64,000 nt of DNA from Bin127 sp965221625 (lineage in GTDB: Bacteria > Chloroflexota > Dehalococcoidia > Lucifugimonadales > Lucifugimonadaceae): the NCBI GenBank assembly GCA_965221625.1, contig OZ244903.1, positions 1,178,001 through 1,242,000 of the forward strand, given 5' to 3'. Shown one piece after another: positions 35,635 to 44,800 of the stretch. Position 1 is the stretch's first letter. Each line of letters starts with the position of its first letter. The notes beneath the pieces were generated by a model. That model was not told the DNA's origin and ran no database searches. It worked only from the letters and a program-made list of their open reading frames with translations. A program made the position numbers and the translations under genes.

Positions 35635-38600
35635 ATGAGCGACGTCCGACGATCTGCGATTGATGCTGCCATCTCGAAGCTCGAGGCGAACAATCATCAA
35701 CCGTCGGATGGCAAATGGCTCGAACAGCTAACGGTCGATATCGCTCCACACATCAGGGATTGGGATGTCGAAGCGTGTTGGCTCTGGTCCGAGTGGCCGG
35801 AGCGAGAAGCGAAGTTCTCGAACTCGATACAACGAGACATTGGCATCGACGCAGTCGCAAAACGACATGATGGACGTTACGTGGCAATCCAGTGCAAAGC
35901 TCACAAGCTCGATGAGACGGGGCAAGGCTATCAGATAACGAAGCGCGAGATTGATAGCTTCGCGAGTGCAACTGGCAGTGATTTTTGGCAAGAACGCTGG
36001 GTCGTGACCAACGGGGATAATGGGCTGGCTCAGAACGCTCAGCAGATAACGGTGCTCGCAGGAAATCCCGTCAAACTCATCAACCTCTCGGCTGAGGTGC
36101 GACAGCAGTCGGATATGCTCGGATCGCACTCTTCGCCTGACGACGAAGTTGACGACAGCGATGCCCCAAGCCAATCCAAGGACGCCATGCAGGCCGACGC
36201 GATCTCTACGGCAGTTCGGATTCTCCGCGAGCACGAACGATCCGACAGCGGTGGACTCCCAGTCGGACAGGCGCGTGGGAAGATCATCTTGCCGTGCGGC
36301 ACCGGCAAGACCCGCATCGCACTCCGCATCGTCGAAGAGCTGACCGCGCCCGGCGAGACATCCATCGTCCTCTGTCCGTCCATCGCACTCGTCGCGCAGA
36401 TCCGTCGTGAGTTCCTGAACTACGCTAATGCCAACCTCAGCGTCCTCGGCGTCTGCTCCGACGAAACCGCCGGTTACGACCCCAAGAAGGAAGAGTCGCG
36501 TGTCCGGTCTGATGACCCGACTCTCGACACGAGCAATGTCTCAGTAGCCGAGGTGAAGGGCACCATCACCACTGATGCCAACCAGATCGCTAGCTGGATT
36601 GAAGAAGGACGCGACTCAGGCAAGATCAACGTCATCTTCGGTACCTACCAGAGTGGACATCGAGTGGCGTCTGCACTGCTCAAGTCGGGGACGACGGCGC
36701 AGGTCTTGATCGCCGACGAAGCGCATCGTACCGCCGGGTTGAAGAAGAAGCGACGTCGCAACGCCAACGGCGAAGTTACGCCGGAGGAGCAACGACTGCG
36801 CGACTTCACGCTCTGCCATGACAACGACAACTTCCCGGCGAGGTACCGCATCTACCAGACGGCAACGCCGCGCATCTACGACACCAAACAGGTGCGCAAT
36901 GACCGCGCCAGCGACTGGGTCGTGCGGTCGATGGACGACGAGTCGATCTTCGGCGTCGAACTCTATCGCAAGAGCTACTACGAAGCGGTTACGAACGGCT
37001 GGCTATCGGACTATCGCATCATCGCACTCGGCGTCAACGATCCCGATGCCTATCAAGCCGCCAACGAGCTCGCATCAAACACCGAGAGCAAGGGGCGAAA
37101 CAAGCTCTCGACGACGCACTATCTGCGCGGACTCGCCTTCGCTCTCGCAATGGGTGGCGGCACGGTGCACGATGGCAACACAATACCCATCAAGTCGTGC
37201 ATCGCATTCATGAACACTGTGGATCGCTCCAAGAACATGGCACGCGATCTGCAGACGAAGCCGGTGCGCGATTGGCTCAAGCGTCGCATGCTCGAAGAGA
37301 ACAACGGACATTCAGCTGCTGAGTTCCAACTCCGCCACCTCGATGCCACCAGCAACGTCTCGGCACGCGACCACGCCAAGCAGGAGCTCGCCGAGGCCGA
37401 TACTGCCGCGCCGCGCGGCATTCTCAACGTCGGCATCTTCGGCGAGGGCACCGATTCGCCTTCCCTCAGTTCCGTCGCATTCCTCGAGCCGCGCAAGTCG
37501 CCCATCGACGTCATCCAAGCGGTCGGACGTGCGATGCGCATCGCTCCCGGCAAAGAAATGGGCTACATCATCTGCCCGATACTGATACCGCCCAACGTCG
37601 ACCCGGAAGACTGGTTGAGCACCAGCGAGATGGACGAAGGCTGGCAGGAGTTGGGACAGATTCTGCTGGCTCTCCGCGCTCACGATCAACGCATCGAGGA
37701 TGAACTCGAAGATCTGATGATCATCCAGACTCCGCAGACCCCGGAGAAGGTACGACATATTGTCGCCATCGCACGCGAAGGTAATCGCCAGATATCGTAT
37801 CGCGAGCACATCGGCACGCCGGGTGAAGCGAGACGTGCAGTCGAACGTGTACTGAAGGACGAGAGCCGACTGAATCAGGAGTTCACCCCGATAGTCGGAC
37901 CGTCGGAAGTGTCAGCCGGGGAGGCCAATGGTTCGCTGGCGTCGACGACACTGCTCTCGGATCCGGGCGAGACGTTCAGGGCCGCAACCATCGAGCCGAC
38001 GCAGATTATGTCGGGGAAGAGGAACAGCGACGGCAGCATTGAGATACGCGTCGACTCGGTCGCCCGCAAGAAACCCAAACCGGACGGCACCATCGGCGAG
38101 GTCGACATCGCGGAGACGAAGGCCAAAGCGCGAAAGATGATCAGCGAGGGAACGGGCAGAACCCATTGCCCTAGAGGCCCGAGGGAACCGGGCGAACCTC
38201 GGCCAGGTGAAGAACCAGCGACAGCACACATGCAACGGGTGCTTAACCTACGCGAACTTAAGGAGGTCGGCGAAAATATCAAGGCGAACCTGCTCGAAAA
38301 GTCAGGTCTGACCGGCAACCGCGTCATCCGAGATCTCAACATCCTTGAGCAGTCGGTCAAAGAGGCGGCCCACGCCTTGCATTCGGATGAGTTGGTGAAC
38401 GATCTCAATCGTTACTTCCAGCTGGACAATCTGAGAGAGCAAGACCGTAAGAAGCAAGCCGACGGCTGCACGATTGCTGCGCTGCTGTTGATGAATGCCG
38501 CCATGCTCCACCAGCGCATCGCCAACGGAAGCTGGATTCCCGCCGTCAGCGACCTCGAAGCGGTAAAGAACGACGTAAACGTCGTGCGACGCTTCCAGCG

Positions 38601-40698
38601 CGAGTGGAATGCGATCATGGTGCACGACTTCGAACCGGTCCTAAAGCCAGCCGTCGAAGCGATCTACGCCATTGAAGACACAGGTAAATTGGGTGGGTTG
38701 GAGCGTGCACTTCGTTCGATCGCCGCCGAAGCGGAGCGCATCGCCGAGACGTATGCCGACATGGGTGCAGACCATGCCGGCCCGCTGTTCAACCGAGTGA
38801 TGGGCAACCAAGCGAGCGACGGTGCATTCTTCACCCGCCCCGTCGCTGCCTCGATCGCCGCACGTCTCACCCTAGACGCCTGTGGTGAGCAGGACTGGAC
38901 CGACCCGGCGGTGTGGCGCGCCCATAAATCGGTGGACCTCGCATGCGGCAGTGGCACACTCCTCGCCGCGTTGCTGACCGAGATGAAGCGCCGTGCACGC
39001 GAGCAAGGCGCGAGCGACGAAGACGTGAACCAACTCCAGCGCATCGCCGTTGAGGAGACGATAAAAGGTCTTGACATCAACCCGGTATCACTGCAGCTAG
39101 CGGCGTCGCAGTTGACCGCTGGCAACCACGAGATCGCCTACTCCAGGATGGGTCTGCACCTCATGCCCTACGGTCCGTCGAAAGGCGACCCCAACAAAGT
39201 TTCCGCCGGCAGCCTCGAACTCCTCGGACAGCGAGCCATCGTCGAGCGTTCCGGTCAATTCGACCTCGACGACGACGAAATCGAGTCGCAAACAATCTGG
39301 CCCGAACAAACTGAAGCGGAAATCGAAAAGGCGACTGACGCTGTGGGAGACGCAGGAATCATCATAATGAATCCGCCCTTCACCAACCGCGCAAAGATGG
39401 GAGAAAAGTTCCCCAAGGAGATACAGCAAACGCTTCGCGCCCGTGCAGATTCGATGGAGCAGGTTTTGGTCCAAAACGACGAGGTAATGGACGACTTCGT
39501 TGACAAAAACTCAATCCGACCGTTATTCGTCGGATTAGCCGAAAAGATATGCGACACGTCCACAGGATTGATCGCGATGATTGTGCCGACCATCGCTCTC
39601 ACGGCCCCGTCCGGGTTGCAAGAGCGCAGAATTCTCGCACGACGGTTTCATGTTCATACGATATTGACTTGCCACCAACCTGGCAACGTGAACCTGAGTC
39701 AGAACACTGGCCTCAATGAGAGTCTCGTAATCCTTCAAAGGAAAGGTCAGTGTAAACGACCCACACGCTTCATCAACTTGGACAAATTTCCTTTTGCTGA
39801 GCAGGATGCGGGGGAACTTCACGATTGCCTTAAGTTGACAAACGCATCAACGATCCAAAACGGTTGGGGTGAGATTGCGGAATGGCCCACAGAACGGATC
39901 CAAGCGGGTGATTGGACGCCGGCAATCTGGCGATCTCCTGAGCTAGCGCAAGCGGCCGCGGAATTCTCTGACGATTTGTGCTTACGGACGATCAGAGAAG
40001 CTGGCCTGTCGCCATTGGCGACAGGCCAGCTTCTGCGCGGCTCGTTCGAGCGCGCAGAAGACGGCCTGCCCCACAGCTTCCCCATACTGAAGTCCAAGAG
40101 TGCGGAGGCACAAACCACGATCCGTAGTCAGCCTGACGAATGGTGGGTTTCCAAGCGAGTAGACCAAGAGACTCGAAAGGCAGAGGCAGAGAGGATGCAG
40201 TCGAAGACCGGATACCTTTTGATCACCGCTGGTCAGAACACCGCCACCGGCAGACTTGCCGCTACCGCCGATGCCCATGCTTACGTCGGAAATGGGTGGA
40301 TGCCAGTGGTCGGCCTTTCAGCAGTGCAAGCCAAAGCACTGTCAGTCTTCGTCAACTCAACGGTCGGACGCTTGCAATTGATGCGAAATCCAGGTAGAAC
40401 GTTACTTTTCCCTACGTACAGCACCCGTGAGGCCGCCAACATCCGCATACCCGACATCAAGGATGAGCGCGTGATCGGGATACTTGCGGATTGCTGGGAG
40501 CGGACTAAGGACATGGTGGTGCCGCAGTATCGAGACGGTGACACCGAAAGCGAGGTGCGCATCCTCTGGGATGAAGCGGTCGCCGAGGCGATCGACATGG
40601 ATGCCGACTACCTCGCCCACCTCCGCAACCTGCTCCACCGCGAACCCCACGTCAGGGGCCTCGGCTACAACCAATACGCCGACGAAGCGGAGGAGTGA
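35635..40698 (+). CDS. Single-chain type ISP restriction-modification enzyme
   Basis: 1687-residue fusion resembling LlaGI/LlaBIII-type enzymes that combine cleavage, translocation and methylation. Order: Mrr-like PD-(D/E)XK nuclease (IGIDAVAKRHDG, then AIQCKAHK, near residues 65-90); SF2 helicase with Walker A LPCGTGKT (about 219-226), Asp-Glu-Ala-His at about 361, and EGTDSPSLSS and QAVGRAMR; helical coupler; N6-adenine methyltransferase with motif I DLACGSGTL (about 1101-1109) and NPPF at 1246-1249; C-terminal target-recognition region. AAGGAG lies 6 bases before the ATG. All motor and methylase motifs look intact. The sequence carries an unusual palindrome near codon 1455. Confidence 0.92.
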   Translation: MSDVRRSAIDAAISKLEANNHQPSDGKWLEQLTVDIAPHIRDWDVEACWLWSEWPEREAKFSNSIQRDIGIDAVAKRHDGRYVAIQCKAHKLDETGQGYQITKREIDSFASATGSDFWQERWVVTNGDNGLAQNAQQITVLAGNPVKLINLSAEVRQQSDMLGSHSSPDDEVDDSDAPSQSKDAMQADAISTAVRILREHERSDSGGLPVGQARGKIILPCGTGKTRIALRIVEELTAPGETSIVLCPSIALVAQIRREFLNYANANLSVLGVCSDETAGYDPKKEESRVRSDDPTLDTSNVSVAEVKGTITTDANQIASWIEEGRDSGKINVIFGTYQSGHRVASALLKSGTTAQVLIADEAHRTAGLKKKRRRNANGEVTPEEQRLRDFTLCHDNDNFPARYRIYQTATPRIYDTKQVRNDRASDWVVRSMDDESIFGVELYRKSYYEAVTNGWLSDYRIIALGVNDPDAYQAANELASNTESKGRNKLSTTHYLRGLAFALAMGGGTVHDGNTIPIKSCIAFMNTVDRSKNMARDLQTKPVRDWLKRRMLEENNGHSAAEFQLRHLDATSNVSARDHAKQELAEADTAAPRGILNVGIFGEGTDSPSLSSVAFLEPRKSPIDVIQAVGRAMRIAPGKEMGYIICPILIPPNVDPEDWLSTSEMDEGWQELGQILLALRAHDQRIEDELEDLMIIQTPQTPEKVRHIVAIAREGNRQISYREHIGTPGEARRAVERVLKDESRLNQEFTPIVGPSEVSAGEANGSLASTTLLSDPGETFRAATIEPTQIMSGKRNSDGSIEIRVDSVARKKPKPDGTIGEVDIAETKAKARKMISEGTGRTHCPRGPREPGEPRPGEEPATAHMQRVLNLRELKEVGENIKANLLEKSGLTGNRVIRDLNILEQSVKEAAHALHSDELVNDLNRYFQLDNLREQDRKKQADGCTIAALLLMNAAMLHQRIANGSWIPAVSDLEAVKNDVNVVRRFQREWNAIMVHDFEPVLKPAVEAIYAIEDTGKLGGLERALRSIAAEAERIAETYADMGADHAGPLFNRVMGNQASDGAFFTRPVAASIAARLTLDACGEQDWTDPAVWRAHKSVDLACGSGTLLAALLTEMKRRAREQGASDEDVNQLQRIAVEETIKGLDINPVSLQLAASQLTAGNHEIAYSRMGLHLMPYGPSKGDPNKVSAGSLELLGQRAIVERSGQFDLDDDEIESQTIWPEQTEAEIEKATDAVGDAGIIIMNPPFTNRAKMGEKFPKEIQQTLRARADSMEQVLVQNDEVMDDFVDKNSIRPLFVGLAEKICDTSTGLIAMIVPTIALTAPSGLQERRILARRFHVHTILTCHQPGNVNLSQNTGLNESLVILQRKGQCKRPTRFINLDKFPFAEQDAGELHDCLKLTNASTIQNGWGEIAEWPTERIQAGDWTPAIWRSPELAQAAAEFSDDLCLRTIREAGLSPLATGQLLRGSFERAEDGLPHSFPILKSKSAEAQTTIRSQPDEWWVSKRVDQETRKAEAERMQSKTGYLLITAGQNTATGRLAATADAHAYVGNGWMPVVGLSAVQAKALSVFVNSTVGRLQLMRNPGRTLLFPTYSTREAANIRIPDIKDERVIGILADCWERTKDMVVPQYRDGDTESEVRILWDEAVAEAIDMDADYLAHLRNLLHREPHVRGLGYNQYADEAEE
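39996..40059. repeat. Nested perfect inverted repeats inside type ISP coding sequence
   Basis: AGAAGCTGGCCTGTCGCC (39996-40013) and its exact reverse complement (40017-40034) are separated by ATT, giving a perfect 18-bp palindrome. Directly adjoining and sharing TTCT, TTCTGCGCG (40031-40039) is perfectly inverted at 40051-40059, with a GCTCG/CGAGC inner dyad. Both are in frame and fall near residues 1454-1476, between the methyltransferase core and the target-recognition region. Confidence 0.9.
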
Positions 40699-40856
40699 GA
40701 CTGAGCTTGTAGCGTACCGCCAAGGTATCGCCAACGCGTAGTCCTAAACGAACTGCGTCAAGTTAGACTTGCTGGCGTGCGGTTGAAGATCCCAACTCGG
40801 TCACGACTCTGCACGTACCGCATGCCACGCACTCGGTTCACGAACAGAAACAATCC

Positions 40857-41738
40857 ATGCTGACGCGTCAGAAAGTGGTGCTGGGTCTGCTCAGTCAGAT
40901 TAGGAAGCCGTTGACGCGCACGCAGTTTGTGAAGCTGATGTTTCTGCTGCGCCACGAAACGGAGCTGCGCGACGCTGCGAGTTTCTACGACTTCGTTCCA
41001 TACCGCTACGGCCCGTTCTCGTTCACGCTCTACCGCGAACTCGATCTGCTCAATCGCGACGGGTATGTCGACACCTCGAATGATCGAGTGGTAATGCCCG
41101 AAGCTCATCTCGACGTGACGGCGCAGCTGTTGAATGGTATGAGCTCGAAGGTAAAGGCATCGATTGCAGACGTTGTTCGCGAGTACGGCGATACAGACCA
41201 GCACGACTTGTTGAAGGACGTCTATCGTCGTTACCCTTGGTTTGCCCTGAAGAGCGAGTTGCCAGAGCGAAGATTCGCCGACGCTGAACCGCCACGACCT
41301 GCCGAACCAGCAGTCTATACGACCGGTTACGAAGGCACGTCGGTTGACGCATTCTTGAACCGATTCCTCAAGCGCGGGATTGTCGGCATCATCGACGTGC
41401 GAGCGAATCCCATCTCTCGCAAGTATGGCTTCTCACGCTCCCGATTGAGCGGAATCTGCGAACGAATGGGTTTGCTTTACCACCATGAGCCGCGCTTGGG
41501 GATCCCCAGCAAACTCCGTGCCGAGTCGAACGGAATATCCGGGCACCAAGAGCTATTTCGCCACTACGCAGCGTCGATCTTGCCGCAACGAAGCGAGGAA
41601 GTTGAGCGCGTCGGCACACTGATGCGCCGAAAACCCTCCGCATTAATGTGCTTCGAGCACGACTCCCAGCACTGCCATCGACAAAGCCTCGCCACCGCCG
41701 TCGCCGAACGCACCGGATTGCAGGCGATACATCTGTAG
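40857..41738 (+). CDS. Panacea/SocA-like plus DUF488 fusion protein
   Basis: 293-residue two-domain protein. The N-terminal half (residues 1-120) looks like a Panacea/SocA-type antitoxin or DUF4065-related fold: TRTQFVKLMFLLRHETELRD, then YDFVPYRYGPFSFTLYRELD. The C-terminal half (about 148-293) is DUF488: YTTGYEGTSVDAFLNRFLK, IIDVRANPIS, YHHEPRLGIPS and the conserved CFEHDSQHCHR. DUF488 is of unknown function and common near DNA-modification and defence genes. It follows the type ISP gene by about 160 bp. Confidence 0.75.
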   Translation: MLTRQKVVLGLLSQIRKPLTRTQFVKLMFLLRHETELRDAASFYDFVPYRYGPFSFTLYRELDLLNRDGYVDTSNDRVVMPEAHLDVTAQLLNGMSSKVKASIADVVREYGDTDQHDLLKDVYRRYPWFALKSELPERRFADAEPPRPAEPAVYTTGYEGTSVDAFLNRFLKRGIVGIIDVRANPISRKYGFSRSRLSGICERMGLLYHHEPRLGIPSKLRAESNGISGHQELFRHYAASILPQRSEEVERVGTLMRRKPSALMCFEHDSQHCHRQSLATAVAERTGLQAIHL

Positions 41739-41912
41739 AGTGCCGTTCTCGCGCAACTCAAGCGTCGGGTCCTATCGGTCTCTGCTACCCGTCAGTCGAG
41801 CCGTTGAGGCGATTCCTTCGGGTTGCGCGCTAACCCGCGTTAATGCCTGCAGCTCGCAGCGAGGCGGTTCGACCGCGCGTGAGGCCGGCAGGCGTGCACT
41901 TTGTGCAGAAGG

Positions 41913-42656
41913 TCAATCGACGACGTCGACCCATTCGGGCGAGTAACCGATTGCGTCGAGTATCTGCCCGACATTGACTGCTGGCACGTCGCTTGCGATT
42001 CTGAACTTGCGCGCTGAAATCGGCACTTCCCGGATGATCGTGAATTGGGCACCGTTGGGTTGCCAAGTGAAGCGATGGAAACCAGACGGCTTGTCATTTC
42101 CGACTAAGTTGCCGTTGGTGTTGACGGACCAAGCGAAATCTTGCGGAACGTAGCGTCGCGCTTCTTCCTCCCAGATCAAGAACTCTCTAGACTGCCAATT
42201 GCGGACAAGGACGAGGACGCGTAGGTCGTCGAACTCGCCCATCGCTTGATTGACGCGTGAGTTCCAGATGCTCAACACCGCATCGCCAGTGGCAGCGGGG
42301 TCGACGATGCGGTTGTCCATGCCGAGAGAGTAGCCGATGTTGTTTCGACCTGAAATCAGACGAACCGATTTGGTGCTGAACGGACTGTTTCGTTTGACCG
42401 TCTTGAGAGACCATGCGCAGCCGTCCCAACTGACGTCTGCGACGCCGACAGGTTGCTGTCGATGTTCACCGCCTATCGCGTTGGCAAAGATGTTTCCCCA
42501 GTCGTCCCCGGTGAGATCATCCAAACCCACCGCCATTCGATGGACCAGGTGGCGTGCGACGTCGTACAGCAGTTTGTCGGGTAGCTGTCCGAGCGGATAC
42601 GGGCCCCTATGCGGCGACCCTGGGCTGCGCAGTCTTGGGCTGTGCGACAATCTCAA
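41913..42656 (-). CDS. Putative type II restriction endonuclease
   Basis: About 247-residue protein immediately downstream of a C5-cytosine methyltransferase and overlapping it by up to 50 bases. VGVADVSWDGCAWSLKTVKR resembles a PD-(D/E)XK core (Asp, then Leu-Lys), and WNSRVNQAMGEFDDLRVLVL and FRIASDVPAVNVGQILD follow. The true start is unsure: TTG 42656 or TTG 42650 would overlap the methyltransferase end; ATG at residue 41 would remove conserved-looking sequence. Endonuclease function is inferred from pairing with the methyltransferase and the nuclease-like motif. Confidence 0.6.
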   Translation of the reverse strand: MRLSHSPRLRSPGSPHRGPYPLGQLPDKLLYDVARHLVHRMAVGLDDLTGDDWGNIFANAIGGEHRQQPVGVADVSWDGCAWSLKTVKRNSPFSTKSVRLISGRNNIGYSLGMDNRIVDPAATGDAVLSIWNSRVNQAMGEFDDLRVLVLVRNWQSREFLIWEEEARRYVPQDFAWSVNTNGNLVGNDKPSGFHRFTWQPNGAQFTIIREVPISARKFRIASDVPAVNVGQILDAIGYSPEWVDVVD

Positions 42657-43578
42657 CCATCCCTTCGATGACGGCTTGAACCATCGGCACCGGTACGGCG
42701 TTGCCGGCTTGTTTGCGCGTCTGAGCGTCGCTGCAGACGATCTCCCAATCGTCAGGAAAACCTTGCAATCGGAGACACTCGCGCGGGGTCAACCGACGTT
42801 CGCCGTCGACCAACAGATAGTTGTGAGACGCGCCGGCTCGCAATGCGCACGACCACGGATGGCTGGACACGTTCTTGCCTTTGTTCTCATGCCAGATCAT
42901 CGGCGAGTCGCTCGCCGTGTGCACTGAGTGTCGTTTGGCGCGTATCTCCGCGCTGACGAAGTGCTTAGGGTCTGGATACGGCTCAAGCAGCTCCGAAAGA
43001 GGAAGCATCGCCATCTGCGGTTGCGGCCAAGGAAAGCCGAGAAACTGTCGCCGACTTCCCACGATGATGGTGCGCTCTCGCTTCTGGGGAAGTCCGAAGT
43101 CCAAAGCGTTCAACACGCGCCAATCCACCGCATACCCGAGCCGCTCCAACTCGTCGAGCATGCGCGTCAATATCTGACCGCCGTCCGCAGTGGAGAGCTG
43201 CTTGACGTTTTCCAAGACGATGCCTTGTGGTCGTTTCGCCTCGATCACGCCCAGCAGGTCGAAGAAGAGATTGCCGCGCGGGTCCGCAAATCCATCTCGA
43301 CGACCGATGATTGAAAACGGTTGGCACGGGAAACCGGCGAACAGCAGATCGTGATCTGGTACGTCGGCAACGTCGAGCTCGGTGATGTCCCCGAAAGGAT
43401 GAAGGTCGAAGTTGTGGGTATACGCCCGGCGCGCTTGCTCATCGATATCGCAAGCGAACACGACGTCGATGCCCAAGTTGCGCGCCGCAATGTGAAATCC
43501 GCCAATCCCCGAAAACAAGTCGACTGCGGTGAGACGCGTCGCCATCGGTGCCGGGTGATGCGACATTACAACATTCAT
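42607..43578 (-). CDS. DNA (cytosine-5)-methyltransferase
   Basis: Methylates cytosine C5 in a specific DNA sequence, likely to protect host DNA. The 323-residue protein has motif I DLFSGIGG, catalytic Cys in GFPCQPFS (motif IV), LENVK (motif VI), QKRERT (motif VIII), and RRLTPRECLRLQGFP and GNAVPVPM (IX/X). The target-recognition region is short, as in monospecific type II enzymes. The upstream ATG choices MNVVMSHH and a later MATRL are both plausible. The adjacent overlapping gene is its putative nuclease. Confidence 0.93.
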   Translation of the reverse strand: MNVVMSHHPAPMATRLTAVDLFSGIGGFHIAARNLGIDVVFACDIDEQARRAYTHNFDLHPFGDITELDVADVPDHDLLFAGFPCQPFSIIGRRDGFADPRGNLFFDLLGVIEAKRPQGIVLENVKQLSTADGGQILTRMLDELERLGYAVDWRVLNALDFGLPQKRERTIIVGSRRQFLGFPWPQPQMAMLPLSELLEPYPDPKHFVSAEIRAKRHSVHTASDSPMIWHENKGKNVSSHPWSCALRAGASHNYLLVDGERRLTPRECLRLQGFPDDWEIVCSDAQTRKQAGNAVPVPMVQAVIEGMVEIVAQPKTAQPRVAA

Positions 43579-43670
43579 GCGAATATGCTCGAGTGGTTAA
43601 GATTTTATCTGCCACATGCAGACGGCATCCGTAATGTGGCGAAGACGAGCGACGGGGCGTCCCAGTCGTT

Positions 43671-44600
43671 CTACGCAAGCACTCTCTCAAAGTTGGCGAT
43701 GAGGTTGTTTTGGCGTTGTGGCGGTGGTGAGAGGACTCGGCGTTCGGATAGGTGTAGGTAGGACTGTTCGACGTCGTAACCGACGCAACGGCGATTTTGG
43801 CGCAGTGCGGCGATGGCGGTTTGTGCACTGCCGAGGAACGGGTCGAGAACTTCATCACCAACGTCGGAGTAGAGGAGTATCAATCGACGTGCCAGCTCTT
43901 CGGGATAGGGACACGGATGGTCGATGGTGCGCGGCGGAACCGGTGCGATGTGCCAGATGTTGTTGGCGATGTCGCGCTTGAATAGATCGTCGATTTCGAG
44001 TGCCTTCGTCTGACCGCGGCGCGGCTTGCCGGGTTTCCTGAAGACGAGGATGTACTCGGTCATGATGTTGGGGTAGTAGTATCCGGATTGCGGATGTTGG
44101 ATGAATGATCCGGCGCGTTTGACGCCACCGGTTACCTTGTTCCAGATGATGTCTTGGTGGAACTCCCAACCGAGATCGCCCATCTTCTGGGTGATCAACA
44201 TCGGGATCGGATAGTGCTTGCCTTTGTGAAGCACGGTGCCGACGACGATTACGCAGAAGCCACCATCTGCGGTTACGCGGTAGACCTCCTTGAAGACCTT
44301 GCCGACGTTGGTCAGATAGTCGTCGAGCGATTCACCGAATGCGGTGTAGTTGCGCTCCCGGTGCCAGGCGTCGTGGTGTGAGTTGGCGTGGACGTCGTAG
44401 TCGATGGCATTCCAGTACTGCGGCGACGTAACCGTCAAAGCCACTGAGTTGTCGGCGCACTCGGACATCTCCATGGAAGAGTGCCAGTAGAAGCGATAGC
44501 CGTCGCCGGTGAACTCTTTGCGCTCGGGATCATCGACGATTAGCGGAGGTTCTGATGGCGCATCCACATTGCCCGCGATCTTCATTTCACGAATCGTCAT
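43671..44600 (-). CDS. Site-specific DNA methyltransferase, beta class (N4/N6)
   Basis: 309-residue amino-methyltransferase. Motif IV is TSPQYWN, near the N-terminus; motif I DPFLGSAQTAIAAL is near the C-terminus, so the order IV before I marks the beta class. SPQYW is closer to the SPPYW form of N4-cytosine enzymes than to the DPPY of adenine enzymes. No partner endonuclease is next to it; the gene is followed by the C5-methyltransferase on the same strand. ATG 44600 is used; TTG 44624 is also open. It may be a solitary regulator or protect against an endonuclease located elsewhere. Confidence 0.85.
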   Translation of the reverse strand: MTIREMKIAGNVDAPSEPPLIVDDPERKEFTGDGYRFYWHSSMEMSECADNSVALTVTSPQYWNAIDYDVHANSHHDAWHRERNYTAFGESLDDYLTNVGKVFKEVYRVTADGGFCVIVVGTVLHKGKHYPIPMLITQKMGDLGWEFHQDIIWNKVTGGVKRAGSFIQHPQSGYYYPNIMTEYILVFRKPGKPRRGQTKALEIDDLFKRDIANNIWHIAPVPPRTIDHPCPYPEELARRLILLYSDVGDEVLDPFLGSAQTAIAALRQNRRCVGYDVEQSYLHLSERRVLSPPPQRQNNLIANFERVLA

Positions 44601-44651
44601 TTTCGTTTGACCAAGTGCCTGCAACCTTATCCTGAAACGGATTTCAATGAT

Positions 44652-44695
44652 ACAACAAGTGTGCTATTGTTGTCGGTGCTGTCTCGAGATATTCG
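44652..44695 (+). promoter_or_regulatory. Candidate nirK promoter and operator
   Basis: ACAACAA-GTGTGCTA-TTGTTGT (44652-44673) is a perfect 7-bp inverted repeat. Its right half supplies TTGTTG as a -35 box, followed after exactly 17 bases by TATTCG (44690-44695). The combination could be a regulated promoter with the operator over the -35. It is about 105 bp before the nirK ATG. A second TAAAAT at 44751-44756 is another -10 candidate. Confidence 0.45.
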
Positions 44696-44800
44696 ATCTA
44701 CGGGCGAACGAGTGTTGTGCGCGAGTTGAGGGGTTGCGCAGTTCGCGGTGTAAAATCGGGCCGTACAACGATTCATCGATCTGATGAGAGGAGGTGCTTT

